From Joostella atrarenae (GTDB taxonomy: Bacteria; Bacteroidota; Bacteroidia; Flavobacteriales; Flavobacteriaceae), in NCBI RefSeq assembly GCF_021764745.1, contig NZ_JAETXX010000011.1:88613-152612 (forward strand): a DNA stretch of 64,000 bases. Direction: 5' to 3'. Of the stretch, positions 37,082 to 46,131 are shown piece by piece (positions within the stretch are counted from its first letter, which is position 1; each line of letters opens with the position of its first letter). The notes beneath the pieces are model-generated. The model saw nothing but the letters and a program-made list of their open reading frames with translations, was not told the origin of the DNA and searched no databases. A program made the translations under genes and the position numbers.

Positions 37082-37649
37082 AATTACTATTTTTAAATTC
37101 TTTAATATTTTCCTGAAGCACCCTTCTAGCTTTAAACAATTGAGATTTAGATGTACTTTCTGCAATATTTAACTGTAAAGCTATTTCTTTATGAGAATAT
37201 CCTTCAACAGCAAATAACAAGAATACAGATTTATAACCATCTGGAAGCGCATCTATTAAAACCTGAATCTCTTCTACTTCAAGAAGTTCATGGTATTTAT
37301 CCAAGACAAAGTCTTCCTTAGGATAATCATTTTCATTTTCTAAAAAGATTATTTCCTTTTTACTTCTTATAAAGCTTAAACATTCTCGAACCATAATTTT
37401 ACGAATCCATCCTTCGAAACTACCTTCACTCTTAAAAGTTTCTATCTTTTTAAAAACTTTGTAGAAAGCAGTTATCATAACATCTTCAGCATAATGAATA
37501 TCTTTTATATAATACCGACATACAGAAAGCATTTTAGGCGAAAATTGTAAGTATATTTTATGTTGCGCATCTCTACTTCCCTTCCTTGCCTTTTCTATAA
37601 GCTTCTGCTCGTTACTGTTAAGTTGTATGATTTTCAAGACCCGTTTCAT
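37062..37649 (-). CDS. ECF RNA polymerase sigma factor
   Basis: 195 aa. Region 2: AQHKIYLQFSPKMLSVCRYYIKD...AEDVMITAFYKVFKKI; region 4: ALPDGYKSVFLLFAVEGYSHKEIALQLNIAESTSKSQLFKARRVLQ. Different subgroup from the FecI-like sigma at the start of the window. First of three genes (sigma, putative anti-sigma, outer-membrane protein). Confidence 0.92.
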   Translation of the reverse strand: MKRVLKIIQLNSNEQKLIEKARKGSRDAQHKIYLQFSPKMLSVCRYYIKDIHYAEDVMITAFYKVFKKIETFKSEGSFEGWIRKIMVRECLSFIRSKKEIIFLENENDYPKEDFVLDKYHELLEVEEIQVLIDALPDGYKSVFLLFAVEGYSHKEIALQLNIAESTSKSQLFKARRVLQENIKEFKNSNYESQSS

Positions 37650-37881
37650 TGTTAGTTCTATTTAAAAAGACGTTTGCTTTTTAAGAAAGGTTGCCTAGGT
37701 TGTTATTTTATTTAAAAATAATAGCTAATTCATATATAAACAGCATATTAAAAATACATAATAACTATAAAGAGAAACAGTTCTTTTAATTAAAAAAAAT
37801 GTAATTGTTTAAAAGAGATTGCTACAAAAGTAAATCGTAGCAACTACTATAAAAGTAAGTATAGTAAGGAGAATTTTATAT
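37650..37881. promoter_or_regulatory. Sigma-factor upstream region with possible promoter
   Basis: AT-rich gap. On the minus strand TACTTTTG (37825-37832) fits the -7 consensus and sits inside an inverted repeat, TTGCTAC / GTAGCAA, with arms around 37819-37825 and 37836-37842. No -33 TTG at the proper distance. Otherwise nothing recognised. Confidence 0.4.
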
Positions 37882-38859
37882 TTATTTTTTACGCTCAATC
37901 ACGTAATTTACCATAAGCTCTAAAGAATCTTTGTAAACTGAAGGTGGGAAATCTGCTAATAACAAAAGAGCTTCTTGCTGAAATGCAATCATTTTTTCTT
38001 CAGCATAAATTAAACCTCCCTTGTCTTTTACAAAAGCAATAACCTCATTAACTCGCTTTTTATCTTTGTTGTGTTTCTTAACGGAGTTTATAAGCCACTT
38101 GCGCTCTTCTTTACTACAATTATCTAACGTATAAATAAGAGGAAGCGTCATTTTTTGCTCTTTTATATCTATTCCTGTAGGTTTTCCTATCGGTCCATCT
38201 GTATAATCAAAAAGATCATCTTTTATCTGAAAAGCCATTCCTATCAGCTCTCCAAACTTTCGCATCTTTTCAACTTCATCAGAATTCGGCTTTACAGAAC
38301 ATGCACCTAAACTACAGCACGCCGCAATTAATGTTGCCGTTTTCTGACGAACTATTTCATAATAAACAGCTTCTGTTATATCTAAGCGTCTTGCTTTCTC
38401 TATTTGAAGTAATTCCCCTTCACTCATCTCTCTAACAGCAACAGAAATTATCTTCAGGAGATCAAAATCTTCATTATCAATAGAAAGAAGTAGCCCTTTA
38501 GAAAGAAGGTAGTCTCCAACTAAAACCGCTATTTTATTTTTCCATAAAGCATTTATTGAAAAGAATCCACGACGCCTATTACTATCGTCTACCACATCAT
38601 CGTGAACCAAGGTAGCTGTATGAATAAGTTCGATAACACTCGCTCCTCGATAGGTGCGATCATTAACATCTCCATCGGAAACCATTTTTGCTACAAGAAA
38701 AACAAACATAGGGCGCATTTGCTTACCCTTTCGATTTACAATATAATATGTAATACGGTTGAGTAAGGCTACTTTTGAAGACATCGATTCATGGAACTTT
38801 TTTTCAAAAAGTTCCATCTCATGACGTATCGGCTCTTTAATTTGTTCTACTACCTTCAT
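37882..38859 (-). CDS. Polyprenyl diphosphate synthase (octaprenyl-type, IspB-like)
   Basis: 325 aa from the ATG at 38859; the longer frame adds 10 residues not typical for the family. Both Asp-rich motifs are present: HDDVVDDSNRRRG (FARM) and KDDLFDYTD (SARM), with KNKIAVLVGDYLLSKG between. All-trans chain-elongating synthase supplying the side chain of menaquinone; chain length cannot be read from sequence alone. Confidence 0.93.
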   Translation of the reverse strand: MKVVEQIKEPIRHEMELFEKKFHESMSSKVALLNRITYYIVNRKGKQMRPMFVFLVAKMVSDGDVNDRTYRGASVIELIHTATLVHDDVVDDSNRRRGFFSINALWKNKIAVLVGDYLLSKGLLLSIDNEDFDLLKIISVAVREMSEGELLQIEKARRLDITEAVYYEIVRQKTATLIAACCSLGACSVKPNSDEVEKMRKFGELIGMAFQIKDDLFDYTDGPIGKPTGIDIKEQKMTLPLIYTLDNCSKEERKWLINSVKKHNKDKKRVNEVIAFVKDKGGLIYAEEKMIAFQQEALLLLADFPPSVYKDSLELMVNYVIERKK

Positions 38860-38909
38860 AGAAAGCGTAAATATAGTATTAAAATACAAGGTTATAAAAA
38901 GCCTCCTAT

Positions 38910-39316
38910 TTATTTTTTAAGAAAACCTTTATCTTGAAATAAAGCAATGAGTTTGTTAGAATCAGATTTATATCTCGGAAAGAATAGCTCCCTTTTTCGT
39001 CCAGATTTTAAACGAATCATAAATGACTTCCTATTTAAAATATTCTTATATTTTATTTCCTGGATTTCTTCAAAAGAAATAACCTCTTTATTAGAATATT
39101 GGAAAAACCATATCAATGCAAAAGCACATATTAACCCTATACCTATCAACAAGTAGCTATATTGTGTTGCCCTTTAAAATAATGGTATAAATTAACAGCT
39201 CCGTTTACAAATCCCATAAACAAAGCAATTTTTAGGTATAAGTATTGCCGTTTCTGACCATCATTTATATGAAGTGCATTATTTATAATTTTTAAATCTC
39301 CAGATTGTAGCTCCAT
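38910..39316 (-). pseudogene. Small PH-like membrane protein gene with frameshift
   Basis: Two overlapping pieces make one plausible protein. The first (39146-39316, from ATG 39316) runs MELQSGDLKIINNALHIN to a membrane helix YLKIALFMGFVNGAVNLYHY. The second (38910-39152, only a TTG start) continues with a second helix LIGIGLICAFALIWFFQY and the sheet-rich tail VISFEEIQEIKYKN...SFMIRLKSGRKRELFF, resembling bacterial PH-like domains. A -1 shift between about 39146 and 39172 would join them. No proper slippery heptamer is in phase, so it is a broken gene, a sequencing error, or two coupled genes. Confidence 0.55.
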
Positions 39317-39365
39317 GACCTGACATTTCACACTACAATATAAAAAAAACAAACTACTTTTTTGT

Positions 39366-40406
39366 CTAAGATTTATTTGCCAGCTGCCCGCAAGCAGCAT
39401 CAATATCTTTTCCTCGAGAACGTCTTACCGTTACTGTAATCCCATTACGTTCTAAAACCTTTTGATACATATCTATCGCGCTAGAATCTGCTTGATTAAA
39501 TTCATCATCACCAATAGGGTTATATTCAATGATATTGACTTTAGAAGGGGCAAATTTACAGAACTGAACCAATGCATCTGCATCTTTACGAGTATCGTTT
39601 ATACCTCTCCAAACAACATACTCATACGTAATTCTACTCTTTGTTTTATCAAACCAATACTGGAGTGCTTCTCGTAAATCTGCTAAAGGAAAAGTAGCAT
39701 TAAATGGCATTATAGAAGTTCTAATCTCATCGATAGCAGAATGCAATGAAACTGCCAACTTAAACTTCACCTCTGTATCTGCCATCTTCTTAATCATCTT
39801 AGGAACTCCAGATGTAGAAACCGTTATTCTACGTGGCGACATTCCTAACCCTTCTGGAGAAGTAATTTTCTCAATAGCTGCCAATACGTTATTGTAATTC
39901 ATAAGTGGTTCTCCCATCCCCATAAAAACAATATTAGATAAGGGCTTATCAAAATACAGCCTACTTTCATTATCTATAGCAACTACCTGATCGTAAATCT
40001 CATCTGGATTAAGATTACGCATACGTTTTAACTTAGCAGTAGCACAAAACTTACAATCTAAACTACAACCTACCTGACTAGAAACACAAGCCGTAGTTCT
40101 TGTAGAAGTAGGAATTAAAACCGACTCTACAATAAGATCATCGTGTAAACGAACAGCGTTCTTTATGGTACCGTCACTACTACGCTGCATTTGATCTACC
40201 TTAATATGGTTGATTACAAAGTTAGCCTCTAGCATTTCCCTAGTTTCTTTAGAAAGGTTGGTCATTGCTTCAAAAGAATAAGCCGCCTTCCCCCATAGCC
40301 ATTCATAAACTTGATTTCCACGGAAAGCCTTATCTCCTTGAGATACAAAGAAATCTCTGAGTTGTTCTTTAGTTAATGCGCGTATGTCCTTTTTTGATGC
40401 TTGCAT
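39366..40406 (-). CDS. rlmN: 23S rRNA/tRNA adenine-C2 methyltransferase RlmN
   Basis: 346 aa from the ATG at 40406; the frame extends 16 codons further upstream, but MQASKKDIRALTKEQLRDFF is the family start. Radical-SAM cluster motif CSLDCKFCAT, MGMGEPLMNYNNV, SPRRITVSTSGVPKMI and the C-terminal catalytic Cys region DIDAACGQL. Methylates A2503 of 23S rRNA and A37 of some tRNAs. Confidence 0.97.
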   Translation of the reverse strand: MQASKKDIRALTKEQLRDFFVSQGDKAFRGNQVYEWLWGKAAYSFEAMTNLSKETREMLEANFVINHIKVDQMQRSSDGTIKNAVRLHDDLIVESVLIPTSTRTTACVSSQVGCSLDCKFCATAKLKRMRNLNPDEIYDQVVAIDNESRLYFDKPLSNIVFMGMGEPLMNYNNVLAAIEKITSPEGLGMSPRRITVSTSGVPKMIKKMADTEVKFKLAVSLHSAIDEIRTSIMPFNATFPLADLREALQYWFDKTKSRITYEYVVWRGINDTRKDADALVQFCKFAPSKVNIIEYNPIGDDEFNQADSSAIDMYQKVLERNGITVTVRRSRGKDIDAACGQLANKS

Positions 40407-40479
40407 AGGTGCAAAGATACGTTTTGATTTATGATTTACGAATAGAGATAACAAAGTTGTAACAAACTTTGAAGAACAA

Positions 40480-40512
40480 AAAAGTCCTGCTCATTACAAG
40501 AGCAGGACTTTT
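40480..40512. terminator. Terminator between queA and rlmN
   Basis: AAAAGTCCTGCTC (40480-40492) pairs with GAGCAGGACTTTT (40500-40512), 7-nt loop, T-run on the minus-strand exit. Ends the queA transcript. Confidence 0.88.
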
Positions 40513-40532
40513 ATAATCATCTTATTTCTATA

Positions 40533-41582
40533 TTATAATATAAGCATTGCATCTCCGTAAGAATAAAACTTATATCCTTCTTTGATTGCCTCTTTATATG
40601 CTTTCATTGCAAAATCATGACCTGCAAAAGCAGAAATCATCATTAATAATGTAGATTTTGGAGTATGGAAGTTTGTAACCATACAATTAGCTATACTAAA
40701 GTCATAAGGAGGGAAAATAAATTTATTAGTCCACCCTTCATAAGGATTCAATTTTAAATCTGAAGAAACAGCACTTTCTAATCCACGCATTGCAGTAGTA
40801 CCAATAGCACATACTTTACGCTTATTTTTCTTCGCATTATTTACAATATCAGCAGTACGTTGCTCTATAAATAACTCTTCACTGTCCATTTTATGCTTAG
40901 AAAGATCTTCAACCTCAACTGGATTAAAAGTTCCAAGACCTACGTGAAGTGTTAACTCAGCAAAGTCAATTCCTTTTATTTCTAAACGTTTTAATAAATG
41001 CTTCGAAAAGTGAAGTCCTGCTGTTGGTGCAGCTACAGCTCCTTCTGTTTTTGCATATATAGTCTGGTAACGTTCTTCATCAGACTCTTCAACATCTCTT
41101 TTGATGTATTTTGGAAGTGGCGTTTCTCCTAAATCGTTTAATTTTTTTCTGAATTCTTCATAAGAACCATCATATAAAAAACGAAGCGTTCTACCTCTAG
41201 ATGTAGTATTATCGATAACTTCTGCTACTAAGCTTTCATCATCACCGAAATATAATTTATTTCCAATTCTAATTTTTCTAGCAGGATCTACTAATACATC
41301 CCAAAGACGTTGCTCTACATTTAATTCTCTTAATAAGAATACTTCAATACGAGCTCCAGTTTTTTCTTTGTTACCAAACAATCTAGCAGGAAAAACTTTA
41401 GTATTGTTAAGTACCATTACATCTCCTTCATCAAAATAATCAATCAGATCTTTAAACTGTTTGTGCTCAATAGTCTCTTCTTTTCTATTAAGAACCATCA
41501 AACGCGCTTCATCTCTATGCTCCGATGGGTATTCTGCTAATAATTCCGGTGGAAGGTCAAAACTAAAATGTGATAATTTCAT
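40533..41582 (-). CDS. queA: S-adenosylmethionine:tRNA ribosyltransferase-isomerase QueA
   Basis: 349 aa, makes epoxyqueuosine from preQ1-tRNA. Family stretches: [86 protein letters not shown] and [11 protein letters not shown]. Preceded by a 309-bp region with its own promoter. Confidence 0.97.
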   Translation of the reverse strand: MKLSHFSFDLPPELLAEYPSEHRDEARLMVLNRKEETIEHKQFKDLIDYFDEGDVMVLNNTKVFPARLFGNKEKTGARIEVFLLRELNVEQRLWDVLVDPARKIRIGNKLYFGDDESLVAEVIDNTTSRGRTLRFLYDGSYEEFRKKLNDLGETPLPKYIKRDVEESDEERYQTIYAKTEGAVAAPTAGLHFSKHLLKRLEIKGIDFAELTLHVGLGTFNPVEVEDLSKHKMDSEELFIEQRTADIVNNAKKNKRKVCAIGTTAMRGLESAVSSDLKLNPYEGWTNKFIFPPYDFSIANCMVTNFHTPKSTLLMMISAFAGHDFAMKAYKEAIKEGYKFYSYGDAMLIL

Positions 41583-41645
41583 CTGCTATTTTCTTTTTTT
41601 AGAGTCGAAAATCGTTCAAATAAAAAACCGATATTCTAATAATCA

Positions 41646-41738
41646 TTAATCGATAATAGAAAAATCGGAATATATTAACACGTAACTTTCTAAACTCAAA
41701 TCTGTTATATATAATAAGGAATTGAACGCTTTACGCAC
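41646..41738 (-). CDS. Possible 30-aa protein upstream of queA
   Basis: GTG at 41738 opens VRKAFNSLLYITDLSLESYV and ends FSIID, 30 codons, starting about 30 bp after a good promoter. An 11-codon ATG frame starts two bases earlier. Either might be a leader peptide; equally it may be chance. Nothing recognisable. Confidence 0.3.
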   Translation of the reverse strand: MRKAFNSLLYITDLSLESYVLIYSDFSIID

Positions 41739-41802
41739 ATTAATTCCTATAATCGCATTTTTGCGAGCTGCAAATATACAATATGAGCATAGGGGTTGTC
41801 AA
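41706..41802 (-). promoter_or_regulatory. queA upstream promoter and leader hairpins
   Basis: Minus strand: TTGACA (797-802 of 41xxx) followed 18-21 bp later by TATATTTG (41771-41778), a good TTG/TAnnTTTG promoter. Just downstream come a small hairpin TCGCA...TGCGA and a larger one, AGGAATT / AATTCCT. The leader to queA is about 180 nt. I looked for a preQ1 aptamer here and did not find its consensus. Confidence 0.65.
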
Positions 41803-41891
41803 GTAAAACAGCAATTATTTCTTATAATCAGTATTTTACGCTTTATAAAACTATTTTGATGGTAAAAGAAATAAGCAAATTATAAAAACAA

Positions 41892-43121
41892 CTATACTTC
41901 GCTAACTTTAAAATGCAATGCTTCCATGTCTTTCCAAAAATCTGGATACGATTTAGAAACTACTTCTGCATCGTTTATTCTTATTGGAACTTTTAAAGCT
42001 AAAGGAGCAAAAGCCATTGCCATTCTATGATCGTTATAAGTATCTATAGCTACATTTTCTTTTATTTCTTCTGAAGGCTGTAAAAATAGTTCTTTATCAG
42101 TAACTGATATATTTGCTCCCAATTTTGATAACTCCGTTTTTAACGCTTCTAATCGATCTGTTTCTTTGATTTTTAAAGTATGAAGCCCAGAAAGCTCACA
42201 TTCTAATCCCAACCCGAAACAAGTTACAGCTATTGTTTGTGCAATATCTGGAGCGTTTGCCAGATCAAAATTGATAACCTCATCTTTAGAAACCTCTCTT
42301 ACTTTTTTTAGTGTAACTATAGTTTTATTAAATATTGTTTCTACTCCAAACTGCTCATAAAGCTCTTTAAGAACGCTATCCCCTTGGAGACTTGTTGCTT
42401 TGTAACTAGAAAGCGAAATCTCTGAACCTACATTACATAAGGCTGAAATTCCATAAAAATAAGACGCTGAACTCCAATCAGATTCTACAATCAAAGTTTT
42501 ATCTACAACTTCTTTTTGCGGTGACACAGTAATCACATTACCAGAAAAATCGCTTTTAACTCCTATTTCCGTGAGCAATGCCAAAGTCATTTTAATATAT
42601 GGAACAGATGTTATTTTACCTTCTAATGTTAACTCCAATCCATTTTCTAAAGTAGGAGCCACCAGTAACAATGCAGAGATATATTGACTACTTACATTGG
42701 CAGCCAAAGAGACTTTATTATTAGTTATTTTTTTTCCTTTTATTTTTAATGGAGGATATCCTTCATTTTTTACATATTCTATTTCTGCCCCTAATTGACG
42801 AAGGGCATCTACTAAAATTTTTATTGGACGCTCGGTCATCCTTTGGGAACCAGTTAAAACAACATTTCTTTCAGCTTGAGTAGCAAAAAAGGCTGTTAGA
42901 AAACGCATTGCAGTCCCTGCATGATGAATATCTACTTCTCCATTATATACTTGAAGTCCTTTTTTCATTACTTGAGAATCATCAGAATTAGACAGATTCT
43001 CAATTGTAATATTTGGATATAATGCCTGTAAAAGTAAAGCTCGATTGCTTTCACTTTTAGACCCAGTAATTGTTATATGTTGGTGTAAATTATGCTGATT
43101 GGAAGATAAAAGTAAGTTCAC
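41892..43121 (-). CDS. aroA: 5-enolpyruvylshikimate-3-phosphate synthase AroA
   Basis: 409 aa, GTG start at 43121. Sixth step of the shikimate pathway. Motifs: GSKSESNRALLLQALYPN, HAGTAMRFLTAFFA, GSQRMTERPIKILVDALRQLGAEIEY, SSQYISALLL, ESDWSSASYFYG, DLANAPDIAQT, KETDRLEALKTEL, DHRMAMAFAPLAL. The Gly loop reads HAGTAMR (class II-like variant of NAGTAMR). Last gene of the aromatic gene run. Confidence 0.95.
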   Translation of the reverse strand: MNLLLSSNQHNLHQHITITGSKSESNRALLLQALYPNITIENLSNSDDSQVMKKGLQVYNGEVDIHHAGTAMRFLTAFFATQAERNVVLTGSQRMTERPIKILVDALRQLGAEIEYVKNEGYPPLKIKGKKITNNKVSLAANVSSQYISALLLVAPTLENGLELTLEGKITSVPYIKMTLALLTEIGVKSDFSGNVITVSPQKEVVDKTLIVESDWSSASYFYGISALCNVGSEISLSSYKATSLQGDSVLKELYEQFGVETIFNKTIVTLKKVREVSKDEVINFDLANAPDIAQTIAVTCFGLGLECELSGLHTLKIKETDRLEALKTELSKLGANISVTDKELFLQPSEEIKENVAIDTYNDHRMAMAFAPLALKVPIRINDAEVVSKSYPDFWKDMEALHFKVSEV

Positions 43122-43218
43122 AATTATAAATTTCTAGAGGTTATTATTACTCGATAATCGAGATTTGAATAGGTTAAGACTTTTAATTTAGCCCGTTTGG
43201 AATTAATTGATTGAAAAA

Positions 43219-43545
43219 TTATTTCAATTTCTGATTGTTATGATGTCTATCGTGATCACGTTCAGTTTTAACACCCATTTTCTTATCAAAAGAAGCTTGT
43301 AAATCGATTCCCGTTTGATTCGCAAGACAAAGCACTACAAATACAACATCTGCCAATTCCTCTCCAAGATCTTTCTCTTTATCGCTCTCCTTTTCGCTTT
43401 GCTCCCCATATCTACGAGCAATTATTCTTGCTACTTCTCCTACTTCTTCGGTAAGCTGAGCCATATTGGTAAGTTCATTAAAGTAACGAACCCCATGTTC
43501 TTTTATCCATTTATCTACCTCAAGTTGTGAGTTTTTTATGTCCAT
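43219..43545 (-). CDS. MazG-like nucleotide pyrophosphohydrolase
   Basis: 108 aa all-alpha NTP-PPase: ELTNMAQLTEEVGEVARIIARRYGEQ (ExxE) and DLGEELADVVFVVLCLANQTGIDLQ (ExxD), the four acidic metal ligands. Probable house-cleaning hydrolase of non-standard nucleotides. Starts 3 bp after dtd. Confidence 0.9.
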   Translation of the reverse strand: MDIKNSQLEVDKWIKEHGVRYFNELTNMAQLTEEVGEVARIIARRYGEQSEKESDKEKDLGEELADVVFVVLCLANQTGIDLQASFDKKMGVKTERDHDRHHNNQKLK

Positions 43546-43547
43546 GG

Positions 43548-43997
43548 TTATCTATTTTTTGAATCTATTATAATCGTTACTGGTCCATCATTTAGCAAAG
43601 AGACTTTCATATCGGCTCCAAACTCACCAGTTCCAACTTCTTTTCCAATTTCGGTTTCTAAATGCTTAATAAAACTTTCATATAACGGAATAGCAACCGT
43701 CGGTTTAGCTGCCTTAATATAAGAAGGTCTTGTTCCCTTTTTTGTTGAAGCATGTAACGTAAATTGACTTACTACAATTACATCTCCTCCTACATCCTTT
43801 AAAGAAAGATTCATCACTCCTTCAGAATCATTAAAAATACGTAAGCCTGCTATTTTTCTACAGAGCCATTCGATATCTTCTTTTCCATCAGCATCTTCAA
43901 TGCCTAATAGAATAAGTAATCCATTATTTATGCTTGATTTTATTTGACCTTCTATAGTAACGCTTGCTTCAGAAACACGTTGTATTACTACTTTCAT
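43548..43997 (-). CDS. dtd: D-aminoacyl-tRNA deacylase Dtd
   Basis: 149 aa. MKVVIQRVSEASVTIEG start, SQFTLHASTKKGTRPSYIKAA (the SQFTL and GxP-type motif region) and GEFGADMKVSLLNDGPVTIIID with the second conserved Pro. Removes D-amino acids (and Gly from tRNA-Ala). Between rsgA and the MazG-like gene with 2-3 bp gaps. Confidence 0.96.
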   Translation of the reverse strand: MKVVIQRVSEASVTIEGQIKSSINNGLLILLGIEDADGKEDIEWLCRKIAGLRIFNDSEGVMNLSLKDVGGDVIVVSQFTLHASTKKGTRPSYIKAAKPTVAIPLYESFIKHLETEIGKEVGTGEFGADMKVSLLNDGPVTIIIDSKNR

Positions 43998-43999
43998 AA

Positions 44000-44950
44000 T
44001 TAAGAATCTCCGTAAATATCTGTTCTATAATTCTCTTCTTCCCCATCTATAATTTGGATATAGCTCTTATAACGACTCCATGCAATCTTCCCTGCCTCTA
44101 ACGCATCTTTAACTGCGCATTTAGGCTCATCTATATGCAAACAGTTATTAAATTTACAATCATTTTTAAGGGCAAAGAATTCTGGAAAATAGTTTCCTAT
44201 TTCATGTTTTTCCATGTCTACAATTCCAAAGCCTTTAATTCCTGGAGTGTCTATAATACGAGCATTAAAACTTAGATCGAACATTTCTGCAAATGTAGTG
44301 GTATGCTGCCCTTGCTTGTGTTGCTCTGAAATTTCGGCTGTTTTTAAATCCAAACCGCTCTCAATTGCATTTACTAAGGTAGACTTACCAACACCAGAAT
44401 GTCCCGTAAAAATACTTGTTTTACCTTCCATTAATTGCTTTACCTCATCGATATTAGTTCCGTTTGTTGCAGATACTTCCACACATTTATAACCGATATC
44501 TCTATAAACATGAACTAAGAAACGTAGGTCCTCAAGTGCTGCTTCATCATAAGAATCAATTTTATTAAAAAGTAAAATTGGTGTTATATGATAAGCTTCC
44601 GAAGTAACTAAAAAACGATCTATAAAATCAGTAAATGTAGTTGGGTTATTTAATGTGACTAATAAAAAGGCATTATCGATATTGGCACCAATAATATGTG
44701 TTCTTTTAGAAAGATTTACAGATTTACGAATAATATAATTCTTACGTTCATGTATACCTTTTATAACACCTATGGTTTCCCCTCCAATAGAATCTAAATC
44801 TATCTCTACAACATCACCTACTGCTACCGGATTGGTACTTTTTATACCTTGAATTCTGAATTTTCCTTTGATTCTACAATTATAGAATTCTCCGTCATTC
44901 GTTTTAACGCTGTACCAACTTCCAGTCGATTTATAAACTATTCCTGTCAT
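44000..44950 (-). CDS. rsgA: Ribosome small-subunit GTPase RsgA (YjeQ)
   Basis: 316 aa circularly permuted GTPase. N-terminal OB fold (GIVYKSTGSWYSVKTNDG), then G4 LLFNKIDSY, G5 VSATNGTN, G1 GHSGVGKSTLVNAI, G3 DTPGIKGFG, and a C-terminal zinc knuckle CKFNNCLHIDEPKCAVKDAL. Late 30S maturation. Confidence 0.97.
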   Translation of the reverse strand: MTGIVYKSTGSWYSVKTNDGEFYNCRIKGKFRIQGIKSTNPVAVGDVVEIDLDSIGGETIGVIKGIHERKNYIIRKSVNLSKRTHIIGANIDNAFLLVTLNNPTTFTDFIDRFLVTSEAYHITPILLFNKIDSYDEAALEDLRFLVHVYRDIGYKCVEVSATNGTNIDEVKQLMEGKTSIFTGHSGVGKSTLVNAIESGLDLKTAEISEQHKQGQHTTTFAEMFDLSFNARIIDTPGIKGFGIVDMEKHEIGNYFPEFFALKNDCKFNNCLHIDEPKCAVKDALEAGKIAWSRYKSYIQIIDGEEENYRTDIYGDS

Positions 44951-44961
44951 ATTAAAAAGTA

Positions 44962-45021
44962 AGAAGTCAAAAGTACAAATTTAGAAGTTAACGAAATGTT
45001 AGCTTGGTACTTTTGACTTCT
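44962..45021. repeat. Long inverted repeat between DAHP-synthase and rsgA genes
   Basis: AGAAGTCAAAAGTAC (44962-44976) and GTACTTTTGACTTCT (45007-45021) are perfect 15-bp complements with a 30-nt spacer. The minus-strand exit is moderately T-rich. It could be a weak terminator/processing site or an intergenic repeat family. Confidence 0.65.
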
Positions 45022-45037
45022 ATATCCTAATCTTCAA

Positions 45038-46120
45038 TTATCCTTTAACTACCTTTTCTTGGTGGTTTATAGACTCTTGGTGAATTGCTTTAAAAATACG
45101 TAAGATAAACTCTTCGCTTAATCCTTTTTCTTCACCATCCATAATCATCTTTCCTAGGATCTCATTCCATCTTTTAGACTGAAGTACAGCAACGTTACGT
45201 TGTTTTTTCAATTTCCCGATATCATCAGAAACCTTCATTCTTTTTCCTAATAATTCTATTAAAGAATTATCAATAACGTCTATCTGAGCACGAGAATTAG
45301 TAAGTTTACTAGTGTATTCTGCCTCTTCATCAGTTTCCTTTCTTATTTTAAGATCTCTCATAATATTCTTAAGAGTATCTGGAGTAACTTGTTGAGCTGC
45401 ATCACTCCAAGCTTTATCTGGAGTTGTATGTGTTTCGATCATCAATCCATCGTAATTAAGATCTAAAGCAGTTTGAGAAACATCAAAAATCATTTCTCTA
45501 TTTCCTGTAATATGTGATGGGTCTAAAATTAAAGGAAGATCTGGAAATTTATTCTGTAACTCAATAGCTAATTGCCATTCTGGATTGTTACGGTATTTAG
45601 ATTTTTCATAAGTAGAAAACCCTCTATGAATAACTCCAAGATTTTTAATATTCTTACTGTATAAACGCTCTACTCCACCTAACCAAAGAGATAAATCTGG
45701 ATTTACAGGGTTTTTAACTAGTACAATTTTATCTGTACCCTCAAGAGCATCAGCAATTTCTTGAATTATAAACGGACTCACTGTAGAACGTGCACCAATC
45801 CATAACAAGTCTACATCATTCTCTAAAGCTAACTCTACATGTGCTCTATTTGCAACCTCTGTAGCTGTTTTTAAGCCTGTTTCTTCTTTAACTTTTTTAA
45901 GCCACTCTAAACCAATTGCTCCAACACCTTCAAAATTTCCTGGTCTTGTTCTTGGTTTCCATATTCCTGCACGGAAGTAATTTACATCACTATCTTTTAA
46001 TTCGTGAGCAATTTGTAAAACCTGTTCTTCTGTTTCTGCGCTACATGGGCCTGCTATTACTAATGGATGATCTAAGTTCATCTCATCTAACCATGTTCTT
46101 AATCCTGCTGAATTTTCCAT
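45038..46120 (-). CDS. Bifunctional DAHP synthase / chorismate mutase (type II)
   Basis: 360 aa. N-terminal two thirds is the DAHP synthase of the AroA-beta/KDO8P-synthase group (LVIAGPCSAETEEQ, FRAGIWKPRTRPGNFEG, LILDPSHITGNRE, LMIETHTTPDKAWSDAAQQV). The C-terminal 90 residues are an AroQ chorismate mutase (NSRAQIDVIDNSLIELLGKRMKVSDDIGKLKK). The fusion joins the first step of the pathway to the branch-point step, allowing feedback control by prephenate/chorismate. Starts 11 bp after tyrA. Confidence 0.95.
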   Translation of the reverse strand: MENSAGLRTWLDEMNLDHPLVIAGPCSAETEEQVLQIAHELKDSDVNYFRAGIWKPRTRPGNFEGVGAIGLEWLKKVKEETGLKTATEVANRAHVELALENDVDLLWIGARSTVSPFIIQEIADALEGTDKIVLVKNPVNPDLSLWLGGVERLYSKNIKNLGVIHRGFSTYEKSKYRNNPEWQLAIELQNKFPDLPLILDPSHITGNREMIFDVSQTALDLNYDGLMIETHTTPDKAWSDAAQQVTPDTLKNIMRDLKIRKETDEEAEYTSKLTNSRAQIDVIDNSLIELLGKRMKVSDDIGKLKKQRNVAVLQSKRWNEILGKMIMDGEEKGLSEEFILRIFKAIHQESINHQEKVVKG

Positions 46121-46131
46121 TTTTAATTTAC

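Noticed and set aside
37819..37842. Inverted repeat before the second sigma gene as a terminator
   Set aside because: The stem is short, the loop holds a -7 box match, and no T-run follows; a promoter/operator reading is more likely.
39146..39175. Programmed -1 frameshift in the small membrane gene
   Set aside because: AAAGGGC looks like a slippery heptamer but is in the wrong phase for the upstream frame.
41583..41891. preQ1 riboswitch before queA
   Set aside because: The short stem-loop with A-rich tail and the conserved C-rich loop are not found; only generic hairpins are present.
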